64,000 bases of DNA from Bog-159 sp963707465. GTDB taxonomy: Bacteria > Acidobacteriota > Terriglobia > Bryobacterales > Bryobacteraceae. Positions 27,172-34,985 of this stretch are shown here, piece after piece. Below the pieces are notes generated by a model, which saw only the letters and a list, made by a program, of their open reading frames with translations, was not told where the DNA came from and made no database searches. Both the position numbers and the translations under genes were made by a program. The stretch covers positions 248,001-312,000 of the forward strand of contig CAVPQK010000013.1 in NCBI GenBank assembly GCA_963707465.1, in the 5' to 3' direction. Every line of letters starts with the position of its first letter. The first letter of the stretch is position 1.

Positions 27172-27908
27172 GCCTGGAACGCTCGATGAATACGCGATGT
27201 CAACTGATTGCCGAGTTGTCGGACCGTTACAGCCAGCCCGCTCGCGGACGCGCCGCCCACTGGCGCTTCTACTGGAAAAAGTACGCATGGCAGGTTCTCG
27301 TCGGCGGGGCCCGCGCCACGAAGCGCCTCATCGACGTGGCCGCCGCCGGTGGCGCTCTCCTGGCCCTCGCCCCGTTGTTCGCCGCCGTCGCGCTCGCCAT
27401 CAAGATTACCGACAGCGGTCCAATTTTCTTCCGGCAGACGCGCGTCGGACAGTGGGGATCCGAGTTTCCGTTCCCCAAGTTCCGTTCCATGGTGGTGAAC
27501 GCCGAAGCCCTGAAAGCCGCCCTCGCCAGGCAGAACGACCATGGTGAGAGCCTCACCTTCAAGATGCGCAACGACCCACGCATCACCTGGATCGGCCGCA
27601 TCATACGAAAACTCTCGATCGACGAACTGCCCCAGCTTTGGTGCGTGGTGCAAGGCAAAATGAGCCTGGTCGGACCGCGTCCGCCGCTGCCCACGGAGGT
27701 TGCCCGATACACTCTGGCCGACCGCCGGCGTCTGGATGTGAAGCCCGGACTAACGTGCATCTGGCAGGTCAGCGGGCGCGGCGATATCCCGTTTGACAAG
27801 CAGGTCCAGCTCGATGTGCAGTACATCGAAAGCCAGTCTGTGTGGTTGGATGTTCAGCTCCTGCTTAAAACCGTTCCGGCCGTGCTTCTAGGAAAGGGTG
27901 CCTATTGA
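27168..27908 (+). CDS. Initiating sugar transferase (undecaprenyl-phosphate glycosyl-1-phosphate transferase, short form)
   Basis: 246 aa from ATG 27168 (ATGA overlap). One reentrant or membrane helix at about residues 55-75 (AAGGALLALAPLFAAVALAI) precedes the catalytic domain. All family motifs are intact: RQTRVGQWGSEFPFPKFRSM, SIDELPQLW with the catalytic Asp152-Glu153 pair, GKMSLVGPRPPLP, and PGLTCIWQVSGR. It moves a sugar-phosphate from a UDP- or dTDP-sugar to undecaprenyl phosphate, the first step of repeat-unit assembly. This is the only one of three neighbouring sugar-transferase-like proteins that looks catalytically complete. Confidence 0.93.
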   Translation: MSLERSMNTRCQLIAELSDRYSQPARGRAAHWRFYWKKYAWQVLVGGARATKRLIDVAAAGGALLALAPLFAAVALAIKITDSGPIFFRQTRVGQWGSEFPFPKFRSMVVNAEALKAALARQNDHGESLTFKMRNDPRITWIGRIIRKLSIDELPQLWCVVQGKMSLVGPRPPLPTEVARYTLADRRRLDVKPGLTCIWQVSGRGDIPFDKQVQLDVQYIESQSVWLDVQLLLKTVPAVLLGKGAY

Positions 27909-29317
27909 TGGGCGGGACGCTCGGGTTGGATCGCCGCCAGGCGGCCGAGGAACTCCAGCAAAGGCTCGCGCTGGGCCCACGGCGAAAGAACCGGGTTCGA
28001 CGTACGCTGCTCACCTCGACCTGGGTCGTCACCATCGCTCTCCTCGGAAGCACCAAGCGCGTCCTGGACTTCTGCGTTGCCCTTTTTCTGCTCGTAGTGA
28101 CATTGCCTGCATGGATCATCGTGCTCTATGCCGCCGCGCCGGCGCGCTCCCGGCTCGTTCGAAGCGTTCGGGTTGGGCGTTGGGCGCAGACGTTTCACGA
28201 ACTTTCCTTCCCAACCGATGGCGGCGGCCGCATTTTGAACGCGCTGCATCTGCGCCGCGTCCCGGCTTTGATCAATATCCTGCGCGGCGAGATGTCTTTC
28301 ATCGGGCCCCGTGCGGTGGCGCCTGGTGAACTCAGCCCGCGGGATCGCGTTGCTTATCGCAGGTACGACGTCCGCCCCGGCCTGGTCTGCCTGTGGTGGG
28401 TGCGCCAGCGCGCCAATATTGCCTACGAACACGAAGCCCTCTCCGACGCCGAGTACGTCCAGTCGCAAACCCTGCTCGGCGACCTCGCACTGGCCCTGCG
28501 CGCCATTCCCGCCGTAATGTACGGCAACGGCGTCGCCAACGCGCCCGATGAATTCCATCTCATGGGAATCCGCATCCACAACTTCACCATGGCGGAGGCT
28601 GTCGAGACCATTGTTGCCTGGAGCACCCGGCCGGAACCGCGCCAGATCGTATTCGTAAACGCCGATTGCGCCAACATCGCGTGGCGGAATCCGCAATATG
28701 CCGGCACCCTTAACCAGGCCGATCTCACTCTAGGAGACGGCATCGGTATCAAGGTGGCCGCCAAGGTCCTAGGCCTGCAACTCAAGCAGAACGTAAACGG
28801 CACCAACCTGTTTCCCCGTCTCTGCGAAGCCCTGCAAAAGGTTGAGAGCGGCGTGTTCCTGCTGGGGGCGCGGCCCGGCATCGTGGAATCCGTCGCTGCC
28901 TGGATTCGGAGCCACTACCCCGCCCTGAAGCTCGCCGGCTTCCATCACGGGTATTATCCGCCCGCGGAAGAACACGGCGTCCTGGATGAAATTCGCACAT
29001 CGGGCGCGACCGTTCTGCTGGTTGCGCTGGGCGCGCCCAATCAGGACTTGTGGATCAGCCGCAATCTGGCCGCGACGGGTGTCAGCGTCGCCATAGGAGT
29101 CGGCGGCTTGTTCGATTTCTATTCCGGGCGCATTCCGCGGGCGCCCCAGTGGCTGCGCGAGATGGGCCTCGAGTGGGTGTATCGGCTGTATCAGGAACCG
29201 CGGCGTATGTGGCGCCGTTATATAGTCGGCAACGTGACTTTCCTGTACCACGTCGCTCTCGAGCGCCTACGGGGCCAGACCGCCGATAGAAACGCAAACA
29301 AAGGAATCACCAAATGA
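27908..29317 (+). CDS. Degenerate sugar-transferase domain fused to GT26 (WecG/TagA/CpsF) glycosyltransferase
   Basis: 469 aa from ATG 27908, inside the preceding stop (TGATG). Residues about 50-205 align with the sugar transferase next door: a hydrophobic helix (RVLDFCVALFLLVVTLPAWIIV), then INILRGEMSFIGPRAV and RPGLVCLWWVRQR. The catalytic Asp-Glu is replaced by Arg116-Arg117 (LHLRRVPALI) and no FRSM is seen. Residues about 215-450 are a GT26 domain: GIRIHNFTMAEAVETIV, VFVNADCANIAW, ADLTLGDGIGIKV, LLVALGAPNQDLWI, VGGLFDFYSGRIPRAPQW. GT26 enzymes add the second sugar to the undecaprenyl-linked primer, so the inactive half may dock it to that primer or to the initiating enzyme. Confidence 0.88.
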   Translation: MGGTLGLDRRQAAEELQQRLALGPRRKNRVRRTLLTSTWVVTIALLGSTKRVLDFCVALFLLVVTLPAWIIVLYAAAPARSRLVRSVRVGRWAQTFHELSFPTDGGGRILNALHLRRVPALINILRGEMSFIGPRAVAPGELSPRDRVAYRRYDVRPGLVCLWWVRQRANIAYEHEALSDAEYVQSQTLLGDLALALRAIPAVMYGNGVANAPDEFHLMGIRIHNFTMAEAVETIVAWSTRPEPRQIVFVNADCANIAWRNPQYAGTLNQADLTLGDGIGIKVAAKVLGLQLKQNVNGTNLFPRLCEALQKVESGVFLLGARPGIVESVAAWIRSHYPALKLAGFHHGYYPPAEEHGVLDEIRTSGATVLLVALGAPNQDLWISRNLAATGVSVAIGVGGLFDFYSGRIPRAPQWLREMGLEWVYRLYQEPRRMWRRYIVGNVTFLYHVALERLRGQTADRNANKGITK

Positions 29318-30810
29318 ACGCTCTGATTATTGCAACTGGACAATTCGGCGCGCCGGAGGGCGCCGCTGAACGGCCGCCTGCATTCCTGATGCCACTAATC
29401 GACCGGCCGTTTCTGCAGCATGTCGTTGAGTTCGTGGCTGAAGCGGGTGTGGTTGATCGGATTGACATGGTTCTCAGCCAGATGCCCGAAAAGGTAGAGG
29501 CTCTCTTTGGAGACGGTACGCGTTGGGGTCTCCCGATTCGCTACCACTTGGTCCGTGACGCAGCCAGGCCTTACGCGGCACTCGGGCGCCTGGCCGCCGA
29601 TGGGCCAGTGCTCCTTGTGCATGCCGATTGTCTGCCGCAGGCGCCGCTCAAAGAGAGCGCAGCGAGTCCCCACCCTTTGGCGTTCTGCTCCGCGGGAACC
29701 TGGACCGGATGGGCGCTGCTCGATCCCGCAGCGGCCGCCGGCATCGCAGGCGATTGGGATCGTGAACAACTCTCGCAATTCGTGACGGATTCAACCGGCC
29801 GCTTCACTATTCGCGACTGCCCCGTCGTACTGGGAGTCCGCTCCGAAGCCGAGTTCATCGTTAGCCAACGCACCGCGCTTGAGAAGCGTTTCCCCGGCCT
29901 CCTGTTCTATGGACGCGAAGTACAGGAGGGCGTCTGGATATCGCGTAACGTCACGCTCCATCCGACAGTCAACCTGGTCCCACCCGTCTACCTTGGCGAA
30001 AACAGCCGCATCGGCGCGGGCGTTCGCCTCGGACCAAATGTCGTCGTCGTGCGCGACTGTATGCTCGACGCTGGCAGCACAGTTGAAAACTCGACCATCC
30101 TTCCCGGCAGCTATGTCGGCCAGGCGCTCGAGTTGGACCACGTGATCATTGAACGCAATCGGTTGACTAATGTCCGCGCCGGCGGAGAAGTCATCGTACG
30201 CGACGACTTCATCCTCAGCGGCATTACCCATACTTCGTTTCAGTCGTTATTAACCAGCTTGCTCTCGCGTACCGCCGCTTTAATCCTGTTCTTCCTCACT
30301 TGGCCCATTGTCCTTCTCACGGCGATCGCCCTGCGCCTCTTCCGGCCCGGCCCGGTGGTCCACCCGGTGGACGCAGTGCAATTGCCCGCCGGCGAGAGTC
30401 GCTACGAGTGGAAGACATTCGAGCTGAACAGCTTTGCCTCACCCGAATCCGGCCGATCCGCGCTGGGGCACTTGTTCCTCCGTTTCCTGCCTGGCTTGAT
30501 TAACGTCCTGCGCGGCCAGCTCCATCTGGTTGGCGTCGCTCCTCGAAGGCCGGAGGAGGTGCTGGCCCTTCCGGCCGACTGGCGCACCCTGTATCTTCAA
30601 TCGCAGCCCGGCCTCATCACCGAAGCGTTCGCGCTGCATGGCGCCGAGGCTACCGCGGATGAAGTCTACTCCAGCGAAGCTTTTTACTCGGTGGCCGCCG
30701 GGCCGCGTCACGATGCCAACATCCTGCTGCGCTACCTGGGCCGCATGTTCCAGTCGCGCCAGACCGCCTGCCAATCCGATTTGAGCGGCGCCAACCTCGA
30801 TCCGAAATGA
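29314..30810 (+). CDS. Three-part fusion: nucleotidyltransferase-like, beta-helix and degenerate sugar-transferase domain
   Basis: 498 aa. Residues 1 to about 200 have a sugar-nucleotidyltransferase shape (FLMPLIDRPFLQHVVEFVAEAG, VLLVHADCLP), but the usual GGxGTRL loop is replaced by ATGQFGAPEGAAER, so activity is doubtful. Residues about 205-310 hold hexapeptide-type repeats (LGENSRIGAGVRLGPNVVVV). A membrane helix follows (AALILFFLTWPIVLLTAIAL), then a sugar-transferase-like end with LINVLRGQLHLVGVAPRRPEE and QPGLITEAFALHG. There the Asp-Glu pair is Arg390-Phe391. It follows the GT26 fusion by a 4-bp overlap. A regulatory or scaffold role is inferred. Confidence 0.75.
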   Translation: MNALIIATGQFGAPEGAAERPPAFLMPLIDRPFLQHVVEFVAEAGVVDRIDMVLSQMPEKVEALFGDGTRWGLPIRYHLVRDAARPYAALGRLAADGPVLLVHADCLPQAPLKESAASPHPLAFCSAGTWTGWALLDPAAAAGIAGDWDREQLSQFVTDSTGRFTIRDCPVVLGVRSEAEFIVSQRTALEKRFPGLLFYGREVQEGVWISRNVTLHPTVNLVPPVYLGENSRIGAGVRLGPNVVVVRDCMLDAGSTVENSTILPGSYVGQALELDHVIIERNRLTNVRAGGEVIVRDDFILSGITHTSFQSLLTSLLSRTAALILFFLTWPIVLLTAIALRLFRPGPVVHPVDAVQLPAGESRYEWKTFELNSFASPESGRSALGHLFLRFLPGLINVLRGQLHLVGVAPRRPEEVLALPADWRTLYLQSQPGLITEAFALHGAEATADEVYSSEAFYSVAAGPRHDANILLRYLGRMFQSRQTACQSDLSGANLDPK

Positions 30811-31772
30811 CCGATCTCCTGCTCAAGCGCAAGTCGAAAGAGGTCCAACGCCTGGAGAACTGGCTCACTTATGGACCCCGGTACTTCCTGCTCCGTCACG
30901 AGAACATTCTTCGGCCATTGCTCAAGCACGGCTTAAAAGCGGTCGGACTGCTCGCGCGCGGCGAACGCAACGCGCTTCAGCCGGTGCTCCTCAACATGCG
31001 GCTCGCCTTCGATTCCCTGCCGCCTGGATTCTGCGGCTTCCGCATTCTCCAGCTCTCGGATCTGCATATCGATGGCATTCCTGGACTCGCTGAACGCGTT
31101 GTCGAACAGATTGCGCCTCTCGAAGTCGACCTCTGCGTGCTCACCGGCGATTATCGGTTCGCCACCTCGGGTCCCTGCCACAACGTCTATCCCGAAATGC
31201 GCAAGATTGTGCGCGCGATCCGGTCCCGCCGCGGCATCCTCGGAATCCTGGGCAACCACGACTACGCCGAAGAAGCTCCGGAACTCGAAGCCATGGGTGT
31301 GCGCATGCTGATGAATGCCGCCGTCGAGATCGGCGGAGAGCGGGGCAGTATTTGGGTCGCTGGCGTGGATGACGCGTGGGACTACGATTGCGCCGATCTG
31401 GGGCGCGCGCTCTCCGATGTACCCGCGGGAGCCTTCAAAATCCTGCTGGCGCACAGCCCGGACACCATCGGCGAAGCCGCTGCGGCAGGCATTCACCTGT
31501 ATCTCTGCGGCCACACCCATGCAGGACAAATCAGGCTCCCCGTCATAGGCGCGGTCCTGGTCCCCTCCAAGTGCGAGCGGCGATTCCTGCAGGGAAGGTG
31601 GAGACAGGGCAGCATGGAAGGTTATACCAGCTCCGGCATCGGGTGTTCCATGATGCCCGTGCGGTTCCGATGTCCACCGGAGATCGCCGTGATCGAAATG
31701 CGATGCAGCAGCCATCGGCTCGGCGATTCCTGTTGCGCGCGCGCTGCCGCCCCCGTGGGAGTGCTCGTTTGA
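30807..31772 (+). CDS. Metallophosphoesterase
   Basis: 321 aa calcineurin-like phosphoesterase with the full two-metal motif set: SDLHID (Asp85, His87), TGD (Asp115), GNHD (149-152), AHSPD (His216) and GHTHAG (235-238). An amphipathic N-terminal region of about 70 residues precedes the domain; I see no clear signal peptide. Closest in look to YkuE/LpxG-type enzymes that act on membrane-associated phosphates. As the last of the overlapping exopolysaccharide genes (ATGA with the gene before), it may handle undecaprenyl-linked or nucleotide-sugar phosphates; this is inference. Confidence 0.87.
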   Translation: MTDLLLKRKSKEVQRLENWLTYGPRYFLLRHENILRPLLKHGLKAVGLLARGERNALQPVLLNMRLAFDSLPPGFCGFRILQLSDLHIDGIPGLAERVVEQIAPLEVDLCVLTGDYRFATSGPCHNVYPEMRKIVRAIRSRRGILGILGNHDYAEEAPELEAMGVRMLMNAAVEIGGERGSIWVAGVDDAWDYDCADLGRALSDVPAGAFKILLAHSPDTIGEAAAAGIHLYLCGHTHAGQIRLPVIGAVLVPSKCERRFLQGRWRQGSMEGYTSSGIGCSMMPVRFRCPPEIAVIEMRCSSHRLGDSCCARAAAPVGVLV

Positions 31773-31869
31773 CGCCAGTTGGGCCGGCCGCGGATGCCTG
31801 CCTGACCATGGCGACAAAAAAACAAAGGGGTAAGGCATTAACGTGCCGATAACCCAGACGGAGGTCTGA

Positions 31870-32624
<755 letters not shown>

Positions 32625-32628
<4 letters not shown>

Positions 32629-33209
32629 GTCAACTAATCGCGGAGTTCGTCGAAAATGAGATCGCGTCGCACGGGGACCTTCATTTGTTCGCACCCGAAT
32701 GTGAAAAGGGCATCGGCAGTGTGATCCTTTCCCCCGATGCTTCCTCCCTGATTCACGGAGTGCGGGTGCGGCCGGTGCCGATCTGGCCCGACGATCGCGG
32801 CTACTTTCTGGAAATCTTCCGGACTGGCCAGGGGCTGCCGGCCGCATATGACTTGAGCCATACCCAGATATCGGCCGCGCTCACTTATCCCGGCGCGATC
32901 AAGGCGTTTCACTACCACTTGCATCAGACCGATTGCTGGATGGCGGTTGCCGGCATGCTCCAGGTGGCTTTGGTGGATCTCCGCCGGGACTCACCGAGCT
33001 TTGGATCTCGCAACACCATGTATGTTGGCTCGCTCCGTCCCTGGCAGGTGCTGATTCCCCCCGGGGTCGCGCACGGCTACAAGGTGATCTCTCTTGACCC
33101 CGCGATCTTGGTTTACGCCACCGATCAGTTCTACAATCCGAAGGACGAGGGCCGGATACCGCACAACCACCCCTCCATCGCCTATGACTGGGAGTTGCAG
33201 CACAAATGA
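32625..33209 (+). CDS. rfbC: dTDP-4-dehydrorhamnose 3,5-epimerase family protein
   Basis: 194 aa from ATG 32625, overlapping the rfbA stop. Cupin-type RmlC fold: DDRGYFLEIFRTGQG, GAIKAFHYHLHQTDCWMAV with the conserved His, GMLQVALVDLRRDSPSFG, and IPPGVAHGYKVIS. The first 40 residues are an N-terminal addition absent from typical RmlC. The usual RGLHYQ reads KAFHYH, so this is a divergent member and the exact epimerisation (3,5 or only 3 or 5) is uncertain. Placement after rfbA supports dTDP-4-keto-6-deoxyhexose as substrate. Confidence 0.82.
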
Positions 33210-33242
33210 AGACCCACAAGCTTCATGTGCGAATTGAGGTAA

Positions 33243-34469
33243 GTGCAACTTCGATCTAGCAAAGAAGCGGCGGCCATCCCCGGAGGTTCTCGTCTTGAGC
33301 CGATGCGGGCGGCCGATTTGACTCTTTGCCAAGAGTATCCGCGAAGTGTGCCCGGACAGCCTCAGAGAGTCCTGTTGATTGCCGGCATTGATGCCGTGGG
33401 AGTCTCCCGGCTTCCCCGGTTGTTCACCGACGCGGGGTTCAAGGTCTCGGTGCTGGCATCCAAGAGGCTTGCCGTGGTGCGAGCAAGCTGTGTCGTGCAG
33501 CACTTCGCGGCGGCATATGGTCCAGAAGCTACGGCATTAGCCGCGCGTGAGCATCTGGCGACTCATCGAGGCCTGTACACAAGGATTATCCTGGCTGACG
33601 AGCCGACCCTGTGGGCAGCGATCCGGCTCGGCGACCGGGAATGGCTGGAAGGATGGTTTCCCGTACCGCTCGACTCCGATTCCGTGGATCTCCTCGATTC
33701 CAAGGTGCGCTTTCTGGTCGAAGCTCGGCGGGCGGGCTTGAACGTACCCCCGTTCGAGGTTTGCCACAATGTGCACGAGGCTCGGCGGGCGGCCGGTTCA
33801 TTGCGATATCCGGTGTTTGTAAAAGGCCCGCGCGGCCTGGCTGGCTCCGGCCTGCGATTCGCGCATAATGAGGCGGACCTTGAATCTCAGTTGTCAACCT
33901 TCTCGTTCGAGGAGCCTGCCGTTGTACAGGCATGTGTGGAAGGCGACGCGGGGTCTATTTCAGTTCTCTACGATCACGGCCGGCCCATCTGCTGGTTTTC
34001 GTATCTGATGAAGCAAACGTGGCCGAATCGGTTTTCGTCTGCCTCCGCGGTTCAAGTCGTTACCCACCCGGATGCCGAGGCGCTCCTGCATGGTATAGGT
34101 GCAATGACCGGTTTCCACGGCCTCGGTGGCATCGATTGGGTGTGGGACCGTCAAAGGAATCGATTGTTTCTGCTGGAGTTCAACCCCCGGCCAACGCCCG
34201 TCTATTATCTTGGAGACCGAGTCGGCGCCGATTTCGTAGCCGCGTTGGGCGGCGTCGGCTCCCGAAAAACTCGAAACGTCGACTCCGCCAGCCGCAATGA
34301 AATGATTCTGTTGTTTCCCCAGAACCTATATTACTCGTTAGAGCACGGGCTGGCGGGACAGTTTGTTCGCACCTTCGCCGACGCACCATGGGCCGATCCG
34401 GGATTGGTCCTGGGTCATCTTCGCAGATTGGTCACCCACTACCTGCCGATATATCGCAAAGCAAACTAA
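33243..34469 (+). CDS. ATP-grasp domain protein
   Basis: 408 aa from GTG 33243, or 388 aa from ATG 33303; neither start has a well-spaced ribosome binding site. The N-terminal part has a Rossmann-like VLLIAGIDAVGVSRLPRLF. The ATP-grasp core follows: DSKVRFLVEARRAGLNVPPF, RYPVFVKGPRGLAGSGLRF, VVQACVEGDAGSISVLYD, and the metal-binding GIDWVWD...LLEFNPRPTP. Such enzymes join a carboxylate to an amine or thiol with ATP. No carrier or peptide partner is nearby. At the 3' edge of the polysaccharide locus it may add an amino acid to a sugar acid; that is a guess. Confidence 0.8.
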   Translation: MQLRSSKEAAAIPGGSRLEPMRAADLTLCQEYPRSVPGQPQRVLLIAGIDAVGVSRLPRLFTDAGFKVSVLASKRLAVVRASCVVQHFAAAYGPEATALAAREHLATHRGLYTRIILADEPTLWAAIRLGDREWLEGWFPVPLDSDSVDLLDSKVRFLVEARRAGLNVPPFEVCHNVHEARRAAGSLRYPVFVKGPRGLAGSGLRFAHNEADLESQLSTFSFEEPAVVQACVEGDAGSISVLYDHGRPICWFSYLMKQTWPNRFSSASAVQVVTHPDAEALLHGIGAMTGFHGLGGIDWVWDRQRNRLFLLEFNPRPTPVYYLGDRVGADFVAALGGVGSRKTRNVDSASRNEMILLFPQNLYYSLEHGLAGQFVRTFADAPWADPGLVLGHLRRLVTHYLPIYRKAN

Positions 34470-34577
34470 ACGTAAAATCCTACTTCCACGCCCGCCCAAA
34501 GGGGCAGCCCAAACGACTGCCCGGCGCTGTCTGCAAGATTCTATAACAAACCACGGAACATTCCGCTCTAGAAGATC

Positions 34578-34628
34578 GTCTAGTAGACGTAAGCGGACTG
34601 CTTTAGTAGAATGTCTTCTAGAAGACAT
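34578..34628. promoter_or_regulatory. PadR operator: perfect palindrome over the padR start codon
   Basis: ATGTCTTCTAGAAGACAT at 34611-34628 is a perfect 18-bp palindrome whose right half contains the first two bases of the padR ATG (34627). A second dyad, GTCTA-G-TAGAC, lies at 34578-34588, with another TCTAGAAG at 34567-34574. PadR repressors bind such dyads in their own promoters, so autorepression of padR and the downstream permease is the likely control. Confidence 0.7.
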
Positions 34629-34974
34629 GCCAAACGACGACTCGAACCCGAACCAGATCGAACTGCTGCAGGGCACCCTGGACATGCTGATTCTGCGCAC
34701 CTTGCAGTGGGGGCCGCAGCACGGCCACGGAGTGGGCCAGGCTATCCGGCACAGCTCGGCGGACCTGCTCAAAATCGAGCGGGGCTCGCTGTACCCCGCC
34801 CTGCACCGGCTGGAGGCTCAAGGATGGATCGCCTCGCAGTGGAAGGCCTCCGAGATGAACCGGCGGGCCAAGTATTACCGGCTGACCGCGGCAGGCAAGA
34901 AGCAGCTCCTGGCCGAGCAGTCCAAGTGGAATCTGCTGGTGAAGACCATCGGCCGCGTGATGCGGCCGGCATAG
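34627..34974 (+). CDS. PadR family transcriptional regulator
   Basis: 115 aa from ATG 34627. Winged helix with LLQGTLDMLILRTLQWGPQHGHGVGQAI, SLYPALHRLEAQGWI and AKYYRLTAAGKKQL, the standard PadR N-terminal domain. It is the short subtype lacking a long C-terminal dimerisation domain, as usual for acidobacterial PadRs placed before ADOP permeases. The permease gene starts 11 bp downstream, so the two are one operon. The 18-bp palindrome across its start codon suggests self-repression. Inducer unknown, perhaps a toxic compound. Confidence 0.93.
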   Translation: MPNDDSNPNQIELLQGTLDMLILRTLQWGPQHGHGVGQAIRHSSADLLKIERGSLYPALHRLEAQGWIASQWKASEMNRRAKYYRLTAAGKKQLLAEQSKWNLLVKTIGRVMRPA

Positions 34975-34985
34975 GAGGGAGATAG

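Noticed and set aside
31773..31869. Riboswitch upstream of rfbA
   Set aside because: The 97-bp leader does not match a riboswitch class I can recognise.
34502..34522. Terminator after the ATP-grasp gene (GGGCAG/CTGCCC stem)
   Set aside because: Short stem and no T-run; not enough to call.
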